Shown: one piece after another, positions 7,007 through 14,733 of the stretch
How positions within the stretch are numbered: the first letter of the stretch is position 1
How the letters are laid out: every line of letters starts with the position of its first letter
Notes under the pieces: generated by a model
Seen by the model: only the letters and a program-made list of their open reading frames with translations
The model's database searches: none
What the model was told of the DNA's origin: nothing
Origin: Stenotrophomonas maltophilia
GTDB taxonomy: Bacteria; Pseudomonadota; Gammaproteobacteria; Xanthomonadales; Xanthomonadaceae
DNA: 64,000 nt
Reading direction: 5' to 3'
Assembly (NCBI RefSeq): GCF_004920835.1
Contig: NZ_QFHO01000001.1
Span: 1-64,000, forward strand
Translations under genes and position numbers: made by a program

Positions 7007-9658
7007 TCACACGCGCTGCCCCAGCTCACGCACAAGGAACGGCGCCGTCCTGCTGCCCTTGGCTCGAGCCACTTGTTGCGGCGTTCCCTTCGCCACGATG
7101 GTGCCGCCCGCAGCCCCTGCGCCAGGCCCAACGTCAATCACCCAGTCCGCCTGCACAACCGCGCGCATGTCGTGCTCAATCATCACCACCGTATTGCCCG
7201 CGTCCACCAGCCGCTGCAGTTGCACAAGCAGCCTGTCCGCGTCCGATGCATGCAGGCCGGTGGTGGGCTCATCCAGCACGTACAGCGTGCGGCCGCGCTG
7301 GCTGCGCTGCAGCTCGGTTGCCAGTTTGATGCGCTGTGCCTCACCGCCTGAAAGTTCGGTGGCCGGCTGGCCCAGCCTCAGGTAGCCCAGACCGATCTCC
7401 TGCAGCAAGTGCAGCGGCCGGGCAATGACATCTTCCTCGCTGAAGAACGCATGCGCCTGGTCGACCGTCATCTGCAGGACCTCGGCGATGTTGCGGTCAT
7501 TCCACTGCACCTCCAGCGTGGCCTCGTTGTATCGCGCGCCATGGCAGGTAGGGCACGGTGCATAGACGCTGGGCATGAACAGCAGTTCGACGCTGACGAA
7601 ACCCTCGCCCTCGCAGGTCTCGCACCGGCCCTTGGCCACGTTGAACGAGAAGCGGCCCGCGTCGAATCGGCGGCGGCGCGCGGTGGGTGTCGCGGCGAAC
7701 AGCTTGCGCACGTGGTCGAACAGCCCGGTATAGGTGGCGAGGTTGGAGCGTGGCGTGCGGCCGATGGGCTTCTGGTCGACCTGCACCACCCGCTGGATGG
7801 CGTCCACATCGCCTGCCAACTTGCCCCGCGTGGTTTCGATCACGGTCGGCCCATCCGTGGGCGCGTTGTCGGCGCTGTCGTCCATGGGCTCATGCCCGAG
7901 GTGCAGCAGCAACAGCTCGGGCAGCGCCTGCGCCATCAAGCTGGACTTGCCTGAGCCGGAAATGCCGGTCACGGCTGTCAGCAGCCCCAGCGGCACCTGC
8001 GCATCCACACCCCGCAGGTTATGGCGGTGGATGCCCTTCAGTTCCAGCCAGCTGCTGGCGGTGCGCTGCCGGCTGGCGGCCGCGGGCACCTGGTCGAACA
8101 GATACCGGGCGGTGCGCGACTCCTGGACCTTGCGCAGGCCGTCGGGCTCGCCACTGTAGAGAACGCGCCCGCCGTGCTCACCCGCCTCCGGGCCAACATC
8201 CACCAGCCACTGCGCGCGGCGCATCAGCTCCAGGTCGTGCTCGACAACGAACACCGAGTTTCCGCCGTCGCGCAACCGGTCCAGCGCGTCGTACAGCGCC
8301 TGGCTGTCGGCGGGGTGCAGGCCGGCCGAGGGCTCGTCGAGCACGTACAGCACGCCAAACAGCAACGAGCTGAGCTGGGTGGCCAGCCGCAGGCGCTGCA
8401 GTTCGCCAGCGGACAGGGTTGGCGTGGCGCGATCCAGCGAGAGATACCCCAGGCCCAGGTCACGCAGCTGGCGTACCCGCGCCATCACACCGCCTGCCAG
8501 CCGCTGTGCGGCCAGTCGCTTCTCTTCGGACAAGGCCGAGGTCAGCCGGACGTCGGGGGCGCCCTCGTGGGTCGCTTGGCCACTCGCGGCCCTCCGGGCG
8601 CGATCACGTGGTGTCGCGCTCCTGCTGGTGCGAGTGCCCTTGGTGTGCGCGCCGAAATCACCTTGTGCGATGGGCCCGAGCAGATCCGCCAGTTGATCCA
8701 GCGGAAGCCGCATGAACTCGCCGATATCCACGCCGGCGAAGGTGACCGAGAGTGCTTCCGGCTTCAGGCGTTTTCCGTGGCAGGTCGGGCACAGCTTGCC
8801 TTCCATGTAGCGCGAAACACGCTTGCGCATCAGCGCACTCTGGGTGTTGGCAAAGGTGTGCAGCACGTAGCGGCGCGCACCGGTATAGGTGCCCATGTAG
8901 CTGGGTTCCAGCTTGCGCTTCAGTGCGGCACGGGTCTCTGCGGGCGTGAAGCCGGCATAGACCGGCACGGTTGGCGTTTTCTCGGTGAACAGGATCCAGT
9001 CGCGGTCCTTCTTCGGCAGCTTCTTCCACGGCACGTCGATGTCGTAGCCCAGCGTGACCAGGATGTCGCGCAGGTTCTGGCCATGCCATGCCGGCGGCCA
9101 CGAGGCGATGGCACGTTCACGGATGCTCAGCGACGGATCCGGAACCATCAGCGCTTCGGTCACCTCGTACACATGCCCCAGGCCGTGGCAGGTGCTGCAG
9201 GCGCCCTGCGGCGTATTGGGCGAGAAGTCCTCGGCGTACAGCATGGGCTGGTTGGCCGGGTAGGCCCCGGCGCGCGAGTACATCATGCGCACCAAGCTGG
9301 ACAGCGTGGTGACACTGCCCACCGAGGAACGTGCATTGCTGGCGCCGCGCTGCTGCTGCAACGCCACCGCCGGCGGCAGCCCGTCGATGGCGTCCACATC
9401 GGGCACGCCCGCCTGGTCGATCAGGCGCCGCGCGTAGGGCGCTACGGATTCGAAGTAACGCCGCTGCGCCTCAGCGAAGACGGTACCGAAGGCCAACGAC
9501 GACTTGCCCGACCCCGACACCCCGGAGAACACCACCAGTGCATTGCGCGGAATGGAGACATCGACATTCTTGAGGTTGTGCTCGCGCGCGCCGCGCACCT
9601 CCACGCAACCGCTGGCTGCGGCAGCGCATGAGGATTCACCGAAAGGGTTGTTGGACAT
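7007..9658 (-). CDS. UvrA2-type excinuclease ABC subunit A paralogue
   Basis: The 883-residue protein carries two ABC ATPase modules: Walker A GVSGSGKSS near the N-terminus and GISGSGKSS in the second half, signatures LSAGELQRLRLA and LSGGEAQRIKLA, and Walker B LDEPSAGLH and LDEPTTGLH. CxxC zinc-finger pairs are present (CSTC, CPTC, CETC, CPTC). The length and the reduced region between the first ATP site and its zinc module fit the UvrA2 class, which binds DNA damage or DNA-intercalating drugs and need not work with UvrB. The ATG at 9658 begins the conserved MSNNPFGESS. An Arg/Thr/Ser-rich insert sits around residues 400-440. Its 5' end is duplicated at 27.5 kb. Confidence 0.9.
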   Translation of the reverse strand: MSNNPFGESSCAAAASGCVEVRGAREHNLKNVDVSIPRNALVVFSGVSGSGKSSLAFGTVFAEAQRRYFESVAPYARRLIDQAGVPDVDAIDGLPPAVALQQQRGASNARSSVGSVTTLSSLVRMMYSRAGAYPANQPMLYAEDFSPNTPQGACSTCHGLGHVYEVTEALMVPDPSLSIRERAIASWPPAWHGQNLRDILVTLGYDIDVPWKKLPKKDRDWILFTEKTPTVPVYAGFTPAETRAALKRKLEPSYMGTYTGARRYVLHTFANTQSALMRKRVSRYMEGKLCPTCHGKRLKPEALSVTFAGVDIGEFMRLPLDQLADLLGPIAQGDFGAHTKGTRTSRSATPRDRARRAASGQATHEGAPDVRLTSALSEEKRLAAQRLAGGVMARVRQLRDLGLGYLSLDRATPTLSAGELQRLRLATQLSSLLFGVLYVLDEPSAGLHPADSQALYDALDRLRDGGNSVFVVEHDLELMRRAQWLVDVGPEAGEHGGRVLYSGEPDGLRKVQESRTARYLFDQVPAAASRQRTASSWLELKGIHRHNLRGVDAQVPLGLLTAVTGISGSGKSSLMAQALPELLLLHLGHEPMDDSADNAPTDGPTVIETTRGKLAGDVDAIQRVVQVDQKPIGRTPRSNLATYTGLFDHVRKLFAATPTARRRRFDAGRFSFNVAKGRCETCEGEGFVSVELLFMPSVYAPCPTCHGARYNEATLEVQWNDRNIAEVLQMTVDQAHAFFSEEDVIARPLHLLQEIGLGYLRLGQPATELSGGEAQRIKLATELQRSQRGRTLYVLDEPTTGLHASDADRLLVQLQRLVDAGNTVVMIEHDMRAVVQADWVIDVGPGAGAAGGTIVAKGTPQQVARAKGSRTAPFLVRELGQRV

Positions 9659-9745
9659 CGTTGCGTTCCTGCAGGCAGTGAGCGGTGCGCCCTGGAGCGC
9701 GCCCAAGGACGCATTTTCGCTGCTGCGAGGTGAATGTGGTGAGGG
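9578..9745. repeat. Direct repeat copy 1: 5' end of the uvrA2 gene plus upstream DNA
   Basis: This 168-bp stretch matches 27426-27593 in the same orientation with 12 mismatches and no gaps (about 93%). It spans the first 27 codons of the UvrA2 gene and 87 bases upstream. Confidence 0.9.
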
Positions 9746-9836
9746 CACGTGCGGCCCCGCCCTGCGGACATGCAAATGACCCGCAAGCCGCATTCACCCG
9801 CCGACTGCAAGGGGCGCGTGGCGGCGAACGTATCGC

Positions 9837-10820
9837 TCAGATGGCGATGAGAACCTTCCCCACCACGGTTCCAGCTTCAAGTGCCTGGTGCGCTTCAGCG
9901 ATCTTCTGGAGATCCACCTTCAAACCGACATGGGGCGAATAGGCGCCACTGGCAAGGCACGCAGTGATGTCCCTGATCGCGTGGATCTTCGCTTCCTGGG
10001 GGACCGAATAGATGTACACGAAGCGGAGCACGCATCCGTGCACCATGGCACGCAACAGTGGCAGGGAAAGCTCATCGGTTGCCTGCGCGGCCGCATAAGC
10101 GCTGATGACGCCGCCAGAGGCGAGACATGCCAGGTCAAGGTCGAGATTTGCCTGCACATTGACCTCTACGATGCGATCCACGCCCGCGCCCCGGGTATGG
10201 GTGTTGATCGCGCCGGCGACATCGTCATTCAGACGGTCCAGCACCAGATCCGCTCCGGCCGCCCTGGCAATGATTGCCTGCTCGGCATTCATGACCGTGA
10301 CCGCGACCCAGGCGCCCGCCCACTTTGCCAGCAGGACGGCGGCGGTGCCGACCACGCCTGCCCCGCCTTGCACCAACACCCTTCGGCCGTTGATGTCGCC
10401 ATCCGCGAAGAGACAGCGATGCGCCGTCAGTGCCGGAATACCCAGCGATGCACCCACCTCGAAAGAGACATCGCCAGGCAGCGGCACGGCGTGCCCAGCG
10501 GGCACGACCACGAACGCTGCAGCCGTTCCGCTCGCCCTGCCGTACTGGGCTTCATAGATCCAGACGCGCTGCCCTATACGGCCCACCTCTTCCGGGTCGC
10601 CCACCGCATCGATGACACCGGCACCGTCCTGGTGGGGAATGATTCGTGGAAAGGGCATCGGCGCGGAGAACCCTGTGCGGGCCTTGAGGTCTGTGGGATT
10701 GAGCCCGGACATGTGCATCCGCACCCGGACTTCACCTGGCCCCGGTTGTGGGGTGGGCAGCTCTGCAACGCAGAGCACCTCATCAGCCGGGCCCTGGCGG
10801 TCGTAATACGCAGCTCTCAT
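9837..10820 (-). CDS. Zinc-free alcohol dehydrogenase / NADPH:quinone reductase family
   Basis: The 327-residue MDR-superfamily oxidoreductase has the GroES-like N-terminal domain (PGEVRVRMHMSGLNPTDLKARTG) and the Rossmann nucleotide motif VQGGAGVVGTAAVLLAKWAGA. The cysteine and histidine ligands of zinc-dependent enzymes are absent, so it resembles the quinone oxidoreductase (QOR) branch reducing quinones or enones with NADPH. The ATG at 10820 begins MRAAYYDRQG, preferred over the longer frame. It diverges from an HxlR regulator, a frequent pairing for electrophile- or quinone-induced reductases. Confidence 0.9.
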   Translation of the reverse strand: MRAAYYDRQGPADEVLCVAELPTPQPGPGEVRVRMHMSGLNPTDLKARTGFSAPMPFPRIIPHQDGAGVIDAVGDPEEVGRIGQRVWIYEAQYGRASGTAAAFVVVPAGHAVPLPGDVSFEVGASLGIPALTAHRCLFADGDINGRRVLVQGGAGVVGTAAVLLAKWAGAWVAVTVMNAEQAIIARAAGADLVLDRLNDDVAGAINTHTRGAGVDRIVEVNVQANLDLDLACLASGGVISAYAAAQATDELSLPLLRAMVHGCVLRFVYIYSVPQEAKIHAIRDITACLASGAYSPHVGLKVDLQKIAEAHQALEAGTVVGKVLIAI

Positions 10821-10900
10821 GCATCTTCTCTCTGATTGCGAAGGGGCTCCCTTCCGGGCCAGCACTATCAGAGGCCAGTGGCAAATTTACAACCAGGCAC

Positions 10901-10926
10901 ACTTTGTATATATAGGGATACAAAGT
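10901..10926. promoter_or_regulatory. HxlR operator candidate, 9-bp inverted repeat
   Basis: Half-sites ACTTTGTAT and ATACAAAGT are perfect inverses separated by 8 bases, in an AT-rich patch between the divergent dehydrogenase and hxlR genes. Position and symmetry fit the binding site of the dimeric regulator. Confidence 0.75.
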
Positions 10927-10943
10927 ATCCTATTGGAGTGATG

Positions 10944-11276
10944 ATGCCCGCTGGCCTGCCTTCGGATTACCGGTGTGCCGTAGAAGTGACTGTCGAGATC
11001 GCCGGCGGGAAGTGGAAGCCGTTGATCGTTCACTACCTGCTGAGCGGCACCAAACGGTTTGGGGAACTGCGAAAGCTGATCGGCGGCGTGACCCAGCGCT
11101 CGCTTACCTTGCAGCTGCGCGAGCTTGAGGCAAGCGGCATCGTCCGGCGCGAAGTGTTTGCAGAAGTTCCGCCGCGTGTTGAATACACGTTGACGCCGCT
11201 GGGCACCACACTGGCGCCGACGCTGGAAGCAATGAAGTTGTGGGGAGAACGCTATCTGGCCAGCAGGGACGGTTAG
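10944..11276 (+). CDS. HxlR-family (DUF24) winged-helix regulator
   Basis: The 110-residue protein has the HxlR signature: a Cys near the N-terminus (DYRCAVEVTVEIAGGKWKPLIVHYLL), FGELRKLIGGVTQRSLTLQLRELEASGIVRREV and VEYTLTPLG. Of two tandem ATGs the second (10944) is better spaced from GGAG; 10941 is equally possible. Such proteins sense electrophiles, aldehydes or quinones through the conserved Cys. Its likely target is the divergent reductase. Confidence 0.9.
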   Translation: MPAGLPSDYRCAVEVTVEIAGGKWKPLIVHYLLSGTKRFGELRKLIGGVTQRSLTLQLRELEASGIVRREVFAEVPPRVEYTLTPLGTTLAPTLEAMKLWGERYLASRDG

Positions 11277-11422
11277 CCGCTGCGGCACATCGTGGGCGCA
11301 TAGCCCGCTCGAATCGCGACACCTGCATCATGACGCGTAGACACGTTCGTACGGATCCGATGGAATGGCCTGCTTCGGGGCTTCAGCATGCGCTGCACCT
11401 CCCATAGCGAATTCTCCACTAC

Positions 11423-11644
11423 ATGGAGAGCAAGAGAGCACACCTGACCCGCATTGCCATGCCACTGCAGGCCATCCTGGTATTCATGGCGTTCGATTCG
11501 CTGCAGATGTTTGCGGACGAACCTTGTTCGGTGCCGGCTCTGATCTTTGCCGGGCTCCCGATCGCCCTCGCGACTGCCATCGCCGGCATCAGCATTACAG
11601 CGGCTTCCGAGTCCCTGCGGATGGAACATCGCCAACGGAATTAG
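11423..11644 (+). CDS. Possible small membrane protein, 73 aa
   Basis: The frame encodes one clear hydrophobic segment (ALIFAGLPIALATAIAGISITAAS) after a short amphipathic N-terminus. No good ribosome site is visible and no family is recognised. Its stop codon lies inside the repeated TCGCGTCCTAT element, which weakens the case. No other gene fits 11277-11778. Confidence 0.3.
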   Translation: MESKRAHLTRIAMPLQAILVFMAFDSLQMFADEPCSVPALIFAGLPIALATAIAGISITAASESLRMEHRQRN

Positions 11645-11656
11645 TTCGCGTCCTAT
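11641..11656 (+). promoter_or_regulatory. Repeated RcsB-box-like element, copy A
   Basis: TTAGTTCGCGTCCTAT lies about 120 bases upstream of the methyltransferase gene. It is one of four near-identical elements in this block (others at 13858, 17780 and 27076). Confidence 0.6.
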
Positions 11657-11778
11657 GCCTATGGGGCGAGCGCTGCCGCACCATGTGCGATGTCAGCTGC
11701 CGCGTGCCCGAACGCCTCCGCAGCGCCTTGCCCTCGCCGAAGCCCATCCCGGCGCCCGCCTTCGCTCTCCGGAAGACA

Positions 11779-12513
11779 ATGCCCATGAATCCGCAAGACT
11801 CCATCGTTGATGCCTCCTCCCGATTCATCCAGGGCCGCCACGGCCTGCTCAGCCTGCTTCCCCAGGAACAGGGCGTGGTGGCGCGCTGCCTGCGCCGCTA
11901 TGGCGAATGGGCAGAGCAGGAGCTGGAGCTTCTGGCCGGCCTGCTCCTGCCGGGTCATCATGTCCTTGAATTCGGTGGCCACTATGGCGCACAAACCCTG
12001 CCCTTCGCCAAACTGGTGGGTGAGACCGGCGCAGTGCACGTGGTCGAACCCGAGCGCCTGGCCTTCCAGCAGGTCTGCGCCAATCTCGCCATCAACGGCA
12101 TCTGCAATGCGCATGCGCGCGAACAGTGGCTGGGGTCGAGCACTGGAGAGGTGGCGGCAGGCCCGGCGGTGGCCAGGCCGGGTAGCGTGGACGCCCTCGC
12201 CCTTCCTCAGCTGAATCTACTGAAGGTGAACATTCCAGGCGCGTTGAAGGAGCTGCTTGCGGGCGCCCAGGACACGCTGCGGCAAAGCCGTCCGTACGTC
12301 CATTTTCTCCAGGGCGATCTTGAAGATGCCGCTGAAGAGATCGAGATGGTCAAGGCACTCGGATATCGATGCTGGTCGCACGTGACGTACCTGTTCAGCG
12401 CCAGCAACGCTCTCGGCGAAACCCGCAACCTGTTCCCCGGCCGGGTGCAACAGTCGGTGCTCGCGCTTCCTGTGGAAGCCGCATTCGATCTACCGCAGCT
12501 CATCGAACTCTGA
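11779..12513 (+). CDS. FkbM-like SAM-dependent methyltransferase
   Basis: The roughly 244-residue protein has a class I methyltransferase motif I (HHVLEFGGHYGAQTLPFAKLVGETGAVHVVEPE, with the acidic end of strand 2) and the layout of the FkbM group. The substrate is unknown. The start is either ATG 11779 or ATG 11785; GGAAG is just upstream and slightly favours 11785. It precedes an unknown membrane protein by 2 bases and lies upstream of the fimbrial genes, so a role in modifying a surface structure is possible but unproven. Confidence 0.75.
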   Translation: MPMNPQDSIVDASSRFIQGRHGLLSLLPQEQGVVARCLRRYGEWAEQELELLAGLLLPGHHVLEFGGHYGAQTLPFAKLVGETGAVHVVEPERLAFQQVCANLAINGICNAHAREQWLGSSTGEVAAGPAVARPGSVDALALPQLNLLKVNIPGALKELLAGAQDTLRQSRPYVHFLQGDLEDAAEEIEMVKALGYRCWSHVTYLFSASNALGETRNLFPGRVQQSVLALPVEAAFDLPQLIEL

Positions 12514-12515
12514 AC

Positions 12516-13802
12516 ATGCCAAGGGTGCGCGGCCATGAAAGCCTCATGGTGGGCGGCACCCTGCTGGCAGGGGTCTGCTGTGGAACCGCTTGCGCGCCGC
12601 AGGATGGACGCAGCGAGTTGATGCGACCAGAACGCTCGCCGATTGTGCCCGTGGCCGATCACCGTGCCCTGGCACCGATCGATCGCGTCCGCGCGTCCGC
12701 GCCCGTTCGCGGGATGGCCTACACGCGCATCCCGGCGGGAACACCGGCGATAGCCGGGAATACGAGCCCACTGCCTCCCGTTGCTGGCGCCACAAGCGCC
12801 AACCGTCTACCACTTCCCCCTACGTCTGCTTCCCAGGCGGGGCCTGCCACGGGTCATCACGTACCGCTGGAGACGTTCAAACCACCGGCACCTGGCAGCG
12901 GTGTGCCGCTGCTGGCGCTGGGAGCAACGGCGGCCGGGCTGCTGGGTATCGCTTCGTCACCCCTGTGGTGGCGCCGGGCACGCAGCGCGTTGAGAAAGCA
13001 CCAAGTGGGCCAGGGGCTGCCCCTGCCCTCCCCTCCCCTTCGTATAGGAGCTGACATGAAGCAAATGCCATTGAGTTCCCCTTCGGTAACCCGTGCACCG
13101 CTGTGGCCGAGCGTGGTGGTCAACGAAGTCGACATCGGGTGGCAGGGCAATGACGCTTGGTCATGCACGCTTCTGTCTACTGGGAAACCCGCATACGCGC
13201 CGTATCACGACGGCCTTGAGGGGCCCGCCCCCGATGCTGCCAATGCCATGTCAGAGACTGTCCAGCAGGTGCTGGTCGCCTCGACAGGCGCTTCTCTCTC
13301 ATCCTCGCGCGAAATGGAGACGCCGCAGGCCTCCGTGTCAGCGGCGATATGCCCAGCCGGCTGCCCGTGCCACGCGATGCAGGCCGACCTGTCGCACGCC
13401 AGTGCGCAGTCGTTAACCGGCGCACTGCTCCACCTGCGTCAGATGCACGCCCACTATCGCGGCCAGGCGGGAACCCAGGCCTGCACTCCGGTGCGCGTCG
13501 CGTGGTCCACGATGCTCGCCATGGAAGCGGAGGTTCTGCTTGGCCCGGCCAAGCACGCCCGCTATCAGGAGGCTGAAGCCAGTCTGGTCGATGTGGATCT
13601 GCAACGCTGTCCAGATGCCGCCCTGGTCGTGGCCAGAACGCAGCTGATCAGGCAGCTCTCGGCGCTGGAGTCGCACTCCAAGGCACTGCAGCGCCTGCAG
13701 GATGCAGCAGCGAAGTTGGCGTCGCGCACTCCAGGCCAACTGGACGTGGATATGGAACACTCAAAGCTGAATGAGACCATCCGGCAGCGTGCCGCTGGGT
13801 AA
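12516..13802 (+). CDS. Hypothetical single-pass membrane protein next to fimbrial genes
   Basis: The 428-residue product begins with a hydrophobic, Cys-containing stretch (LMVGGTLLAGVCCGTAC) that could be a signal or lipoprotein sequence. A Pro/Ser/Thr-rich linker follows, then a transmembrane segment near residue 140-160 (GVPLLALGATAAGLLGIASSPLWW) and a basic stop-transfer sequence. The C-terminal 250 residues are soluble, helical and Cys-containing (CPAGCPCHAMQ). An alternative start with a strong site, GGAGCTGAC then ATG, exists at 13056 and would yield only the C-terminal part. I recognise no family. Confidence 0.55.
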   Translation: MPRVRGHESLMVGGTLLAGVCCGTACAPQDGRSELMRPERSPIVPVADHRALAPIDRVRASAPVRGMAYTRIPAGTPAIAGNTSPLPPVAGATSANRLPLPPTSASQAGPATGHHVPLETFKPPAPGSGVPLLALGATAAGLLGIASSPLWWRRARSALRKHQVGQGLPLPSPPLRIGADMKQMPLSSPSVTRAPLWPSVVVNEVDIGWQGNDAWSCTLLSTGKPAYAPYHDGLEGPAPDAANAMSETVQQVLVASTGASLSSSREMETPQASVSAAICPAGCPCHAMQADLSHASAQSLTGALLHLRQMHAHYRGQAGTQACTPVRVAWSTMLAMEAEVLLGPAKHARYQEAEASLVDVDLQRCPDAALVVARTQLIRQLSALESHSKALQRLQDAAAKLASRTPGQLDVDMEHSKLNETIRQRAAG

Positions 13803-13857
13803 CGAGCGAACGCCTGCGTCAATTGACTCGTTCGGATAAAACGCCTCGTCCAGTAAT

Positions 13858-13873
13858 TTAGGTCGCGTCCGAT
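13858..13873 (+). promoter_or_regulatory. Repeated RcsB-box-like element, copy B
   Basis: TTAGGTCGCGTCCGAT lies about 80 bases upstream of the pilus chaperone start. It differs from the other copies by G for T in the CCTAT part. Confidence 0.65.
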
Positions 13874-13954
13874 AGTTGTCCTGCGCTGCGATATCCAGAA
13901 TTCGATGTCCACTCCCGCCAAGCGGGAGCCCACGGCTCGATGAGGATAATCGCC

Positions 13955-14665
13955 ATGAAATCGATCTACTCAAAGTTTCCCGCAGTTGCTCTTGCAGGCA
14001 TCAGCCTGTTCGGCATCACAGCGTTGGCCTACGCCGACGGCATGAAGCCTGAATCCCCCCTTGTGATCATCAATGTTGACAAGGGACGAGGTGAAACCAC
14101 CATGCGGGTGAAGAACACGGACGGCGAAGCTGCCCTGCTGCACACCAATGTCTATGACATTCCTGAAGATACCGAAACGGTTGTCGTGGTGACCCCGCCC
14201 GTTGCGCGGGTGGAGGCGGGCCAGCAGCAGCAGGTGCGTTTCATGTACCAAGGCGAGGACCTGCAGACGCAGCGCCTTAAGCGGGTCTCCTTCGACAGCA
14301 TTGGCCAGGCCAAGTCGACACCTGGTCAGGCAACGGTAGCCCTCAGCGTGCGCCAGGACATTCCGCTGCTCCTGCACCCGGCCAGCCTGCCGAAGAACGC
14401 CAAGCCGTGGGAGCTGCTGCAGTGGTCACTGCAGGGAAACCAGCTGACCGTGCATAACGACAGCGCCTATGTGGTCCGCCTTGAAACCGAGGTGACCCTG
14501 CTCCCGTCCGGCACCAAGGCCAGCCTGCCGAAAAGCTATCTCCTGCCCGGCGAGAAGCACGCCGTTGCCAGCGCGGCGGGCGCGACGACCGATGATCGCG
14601 TCGAGATCAAGCCGGCGACGGTCTACGGTTTCTCGGTGAAGGCCTACGAGGCCCCGCTGAAGTAG
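13955..14665 (+). CDS. Fimbrial periplasmic chaperone (PapD-like)
   Basis: The 236-residue protein has a signal peptide (MKSIYSKF to ALAYA, cleavage near residue 27) and two immunoglobulin-like domains. It has the typical PVARVEAGQQQQVRFMYQGEDLQTQRLKRVSFDSI stretch and an IPLLLHPASLPKNAKPW segment matching the G1-strand and interdomain region. It is of the divergent (alternate/alpha) chaperone type rather than classical FimC. It would donate strands to subunits and deliver them to the usher encoded next. The ATG at 13955 is preferred over 13940 because GAGGAT lies 7 bases before it. Confidence 0.9.
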   Translation: MKSIYSKFPAVALAGISLFGITALAYADGMKPESPLVIINVDKGRGETTMRVKNTDGEAALLHTNVYDIPEDTETVVVVTPPVARVEAGQQQQVRFMYQGEDLQTQRLKRVSFDSIGQAKSTPGQATVALSVRQDIPLLLHPASLPKNAKPWELLQWSLQGNQLTVHNDSAYVVRLETEVTLLPSGTKASLPKSYLLPGEKHAVASAAGATTDDRVEIKPATVYGFSVKAYEAPLK

Positions 14666-14733
14666 AGCGCCGCTCTGGTCAGCAGCTCGCCTCCCCCAGT
14701 ACCAACTGACTTCTTCTGTAGCAAGGAACCGCC

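Noticed and set aside
8021-9631. 536-codon plus-strand frame across the UvrA2 gene
   Set aside because: Low-complexity antisense translation; UvrA motifs are all on the minus strand.
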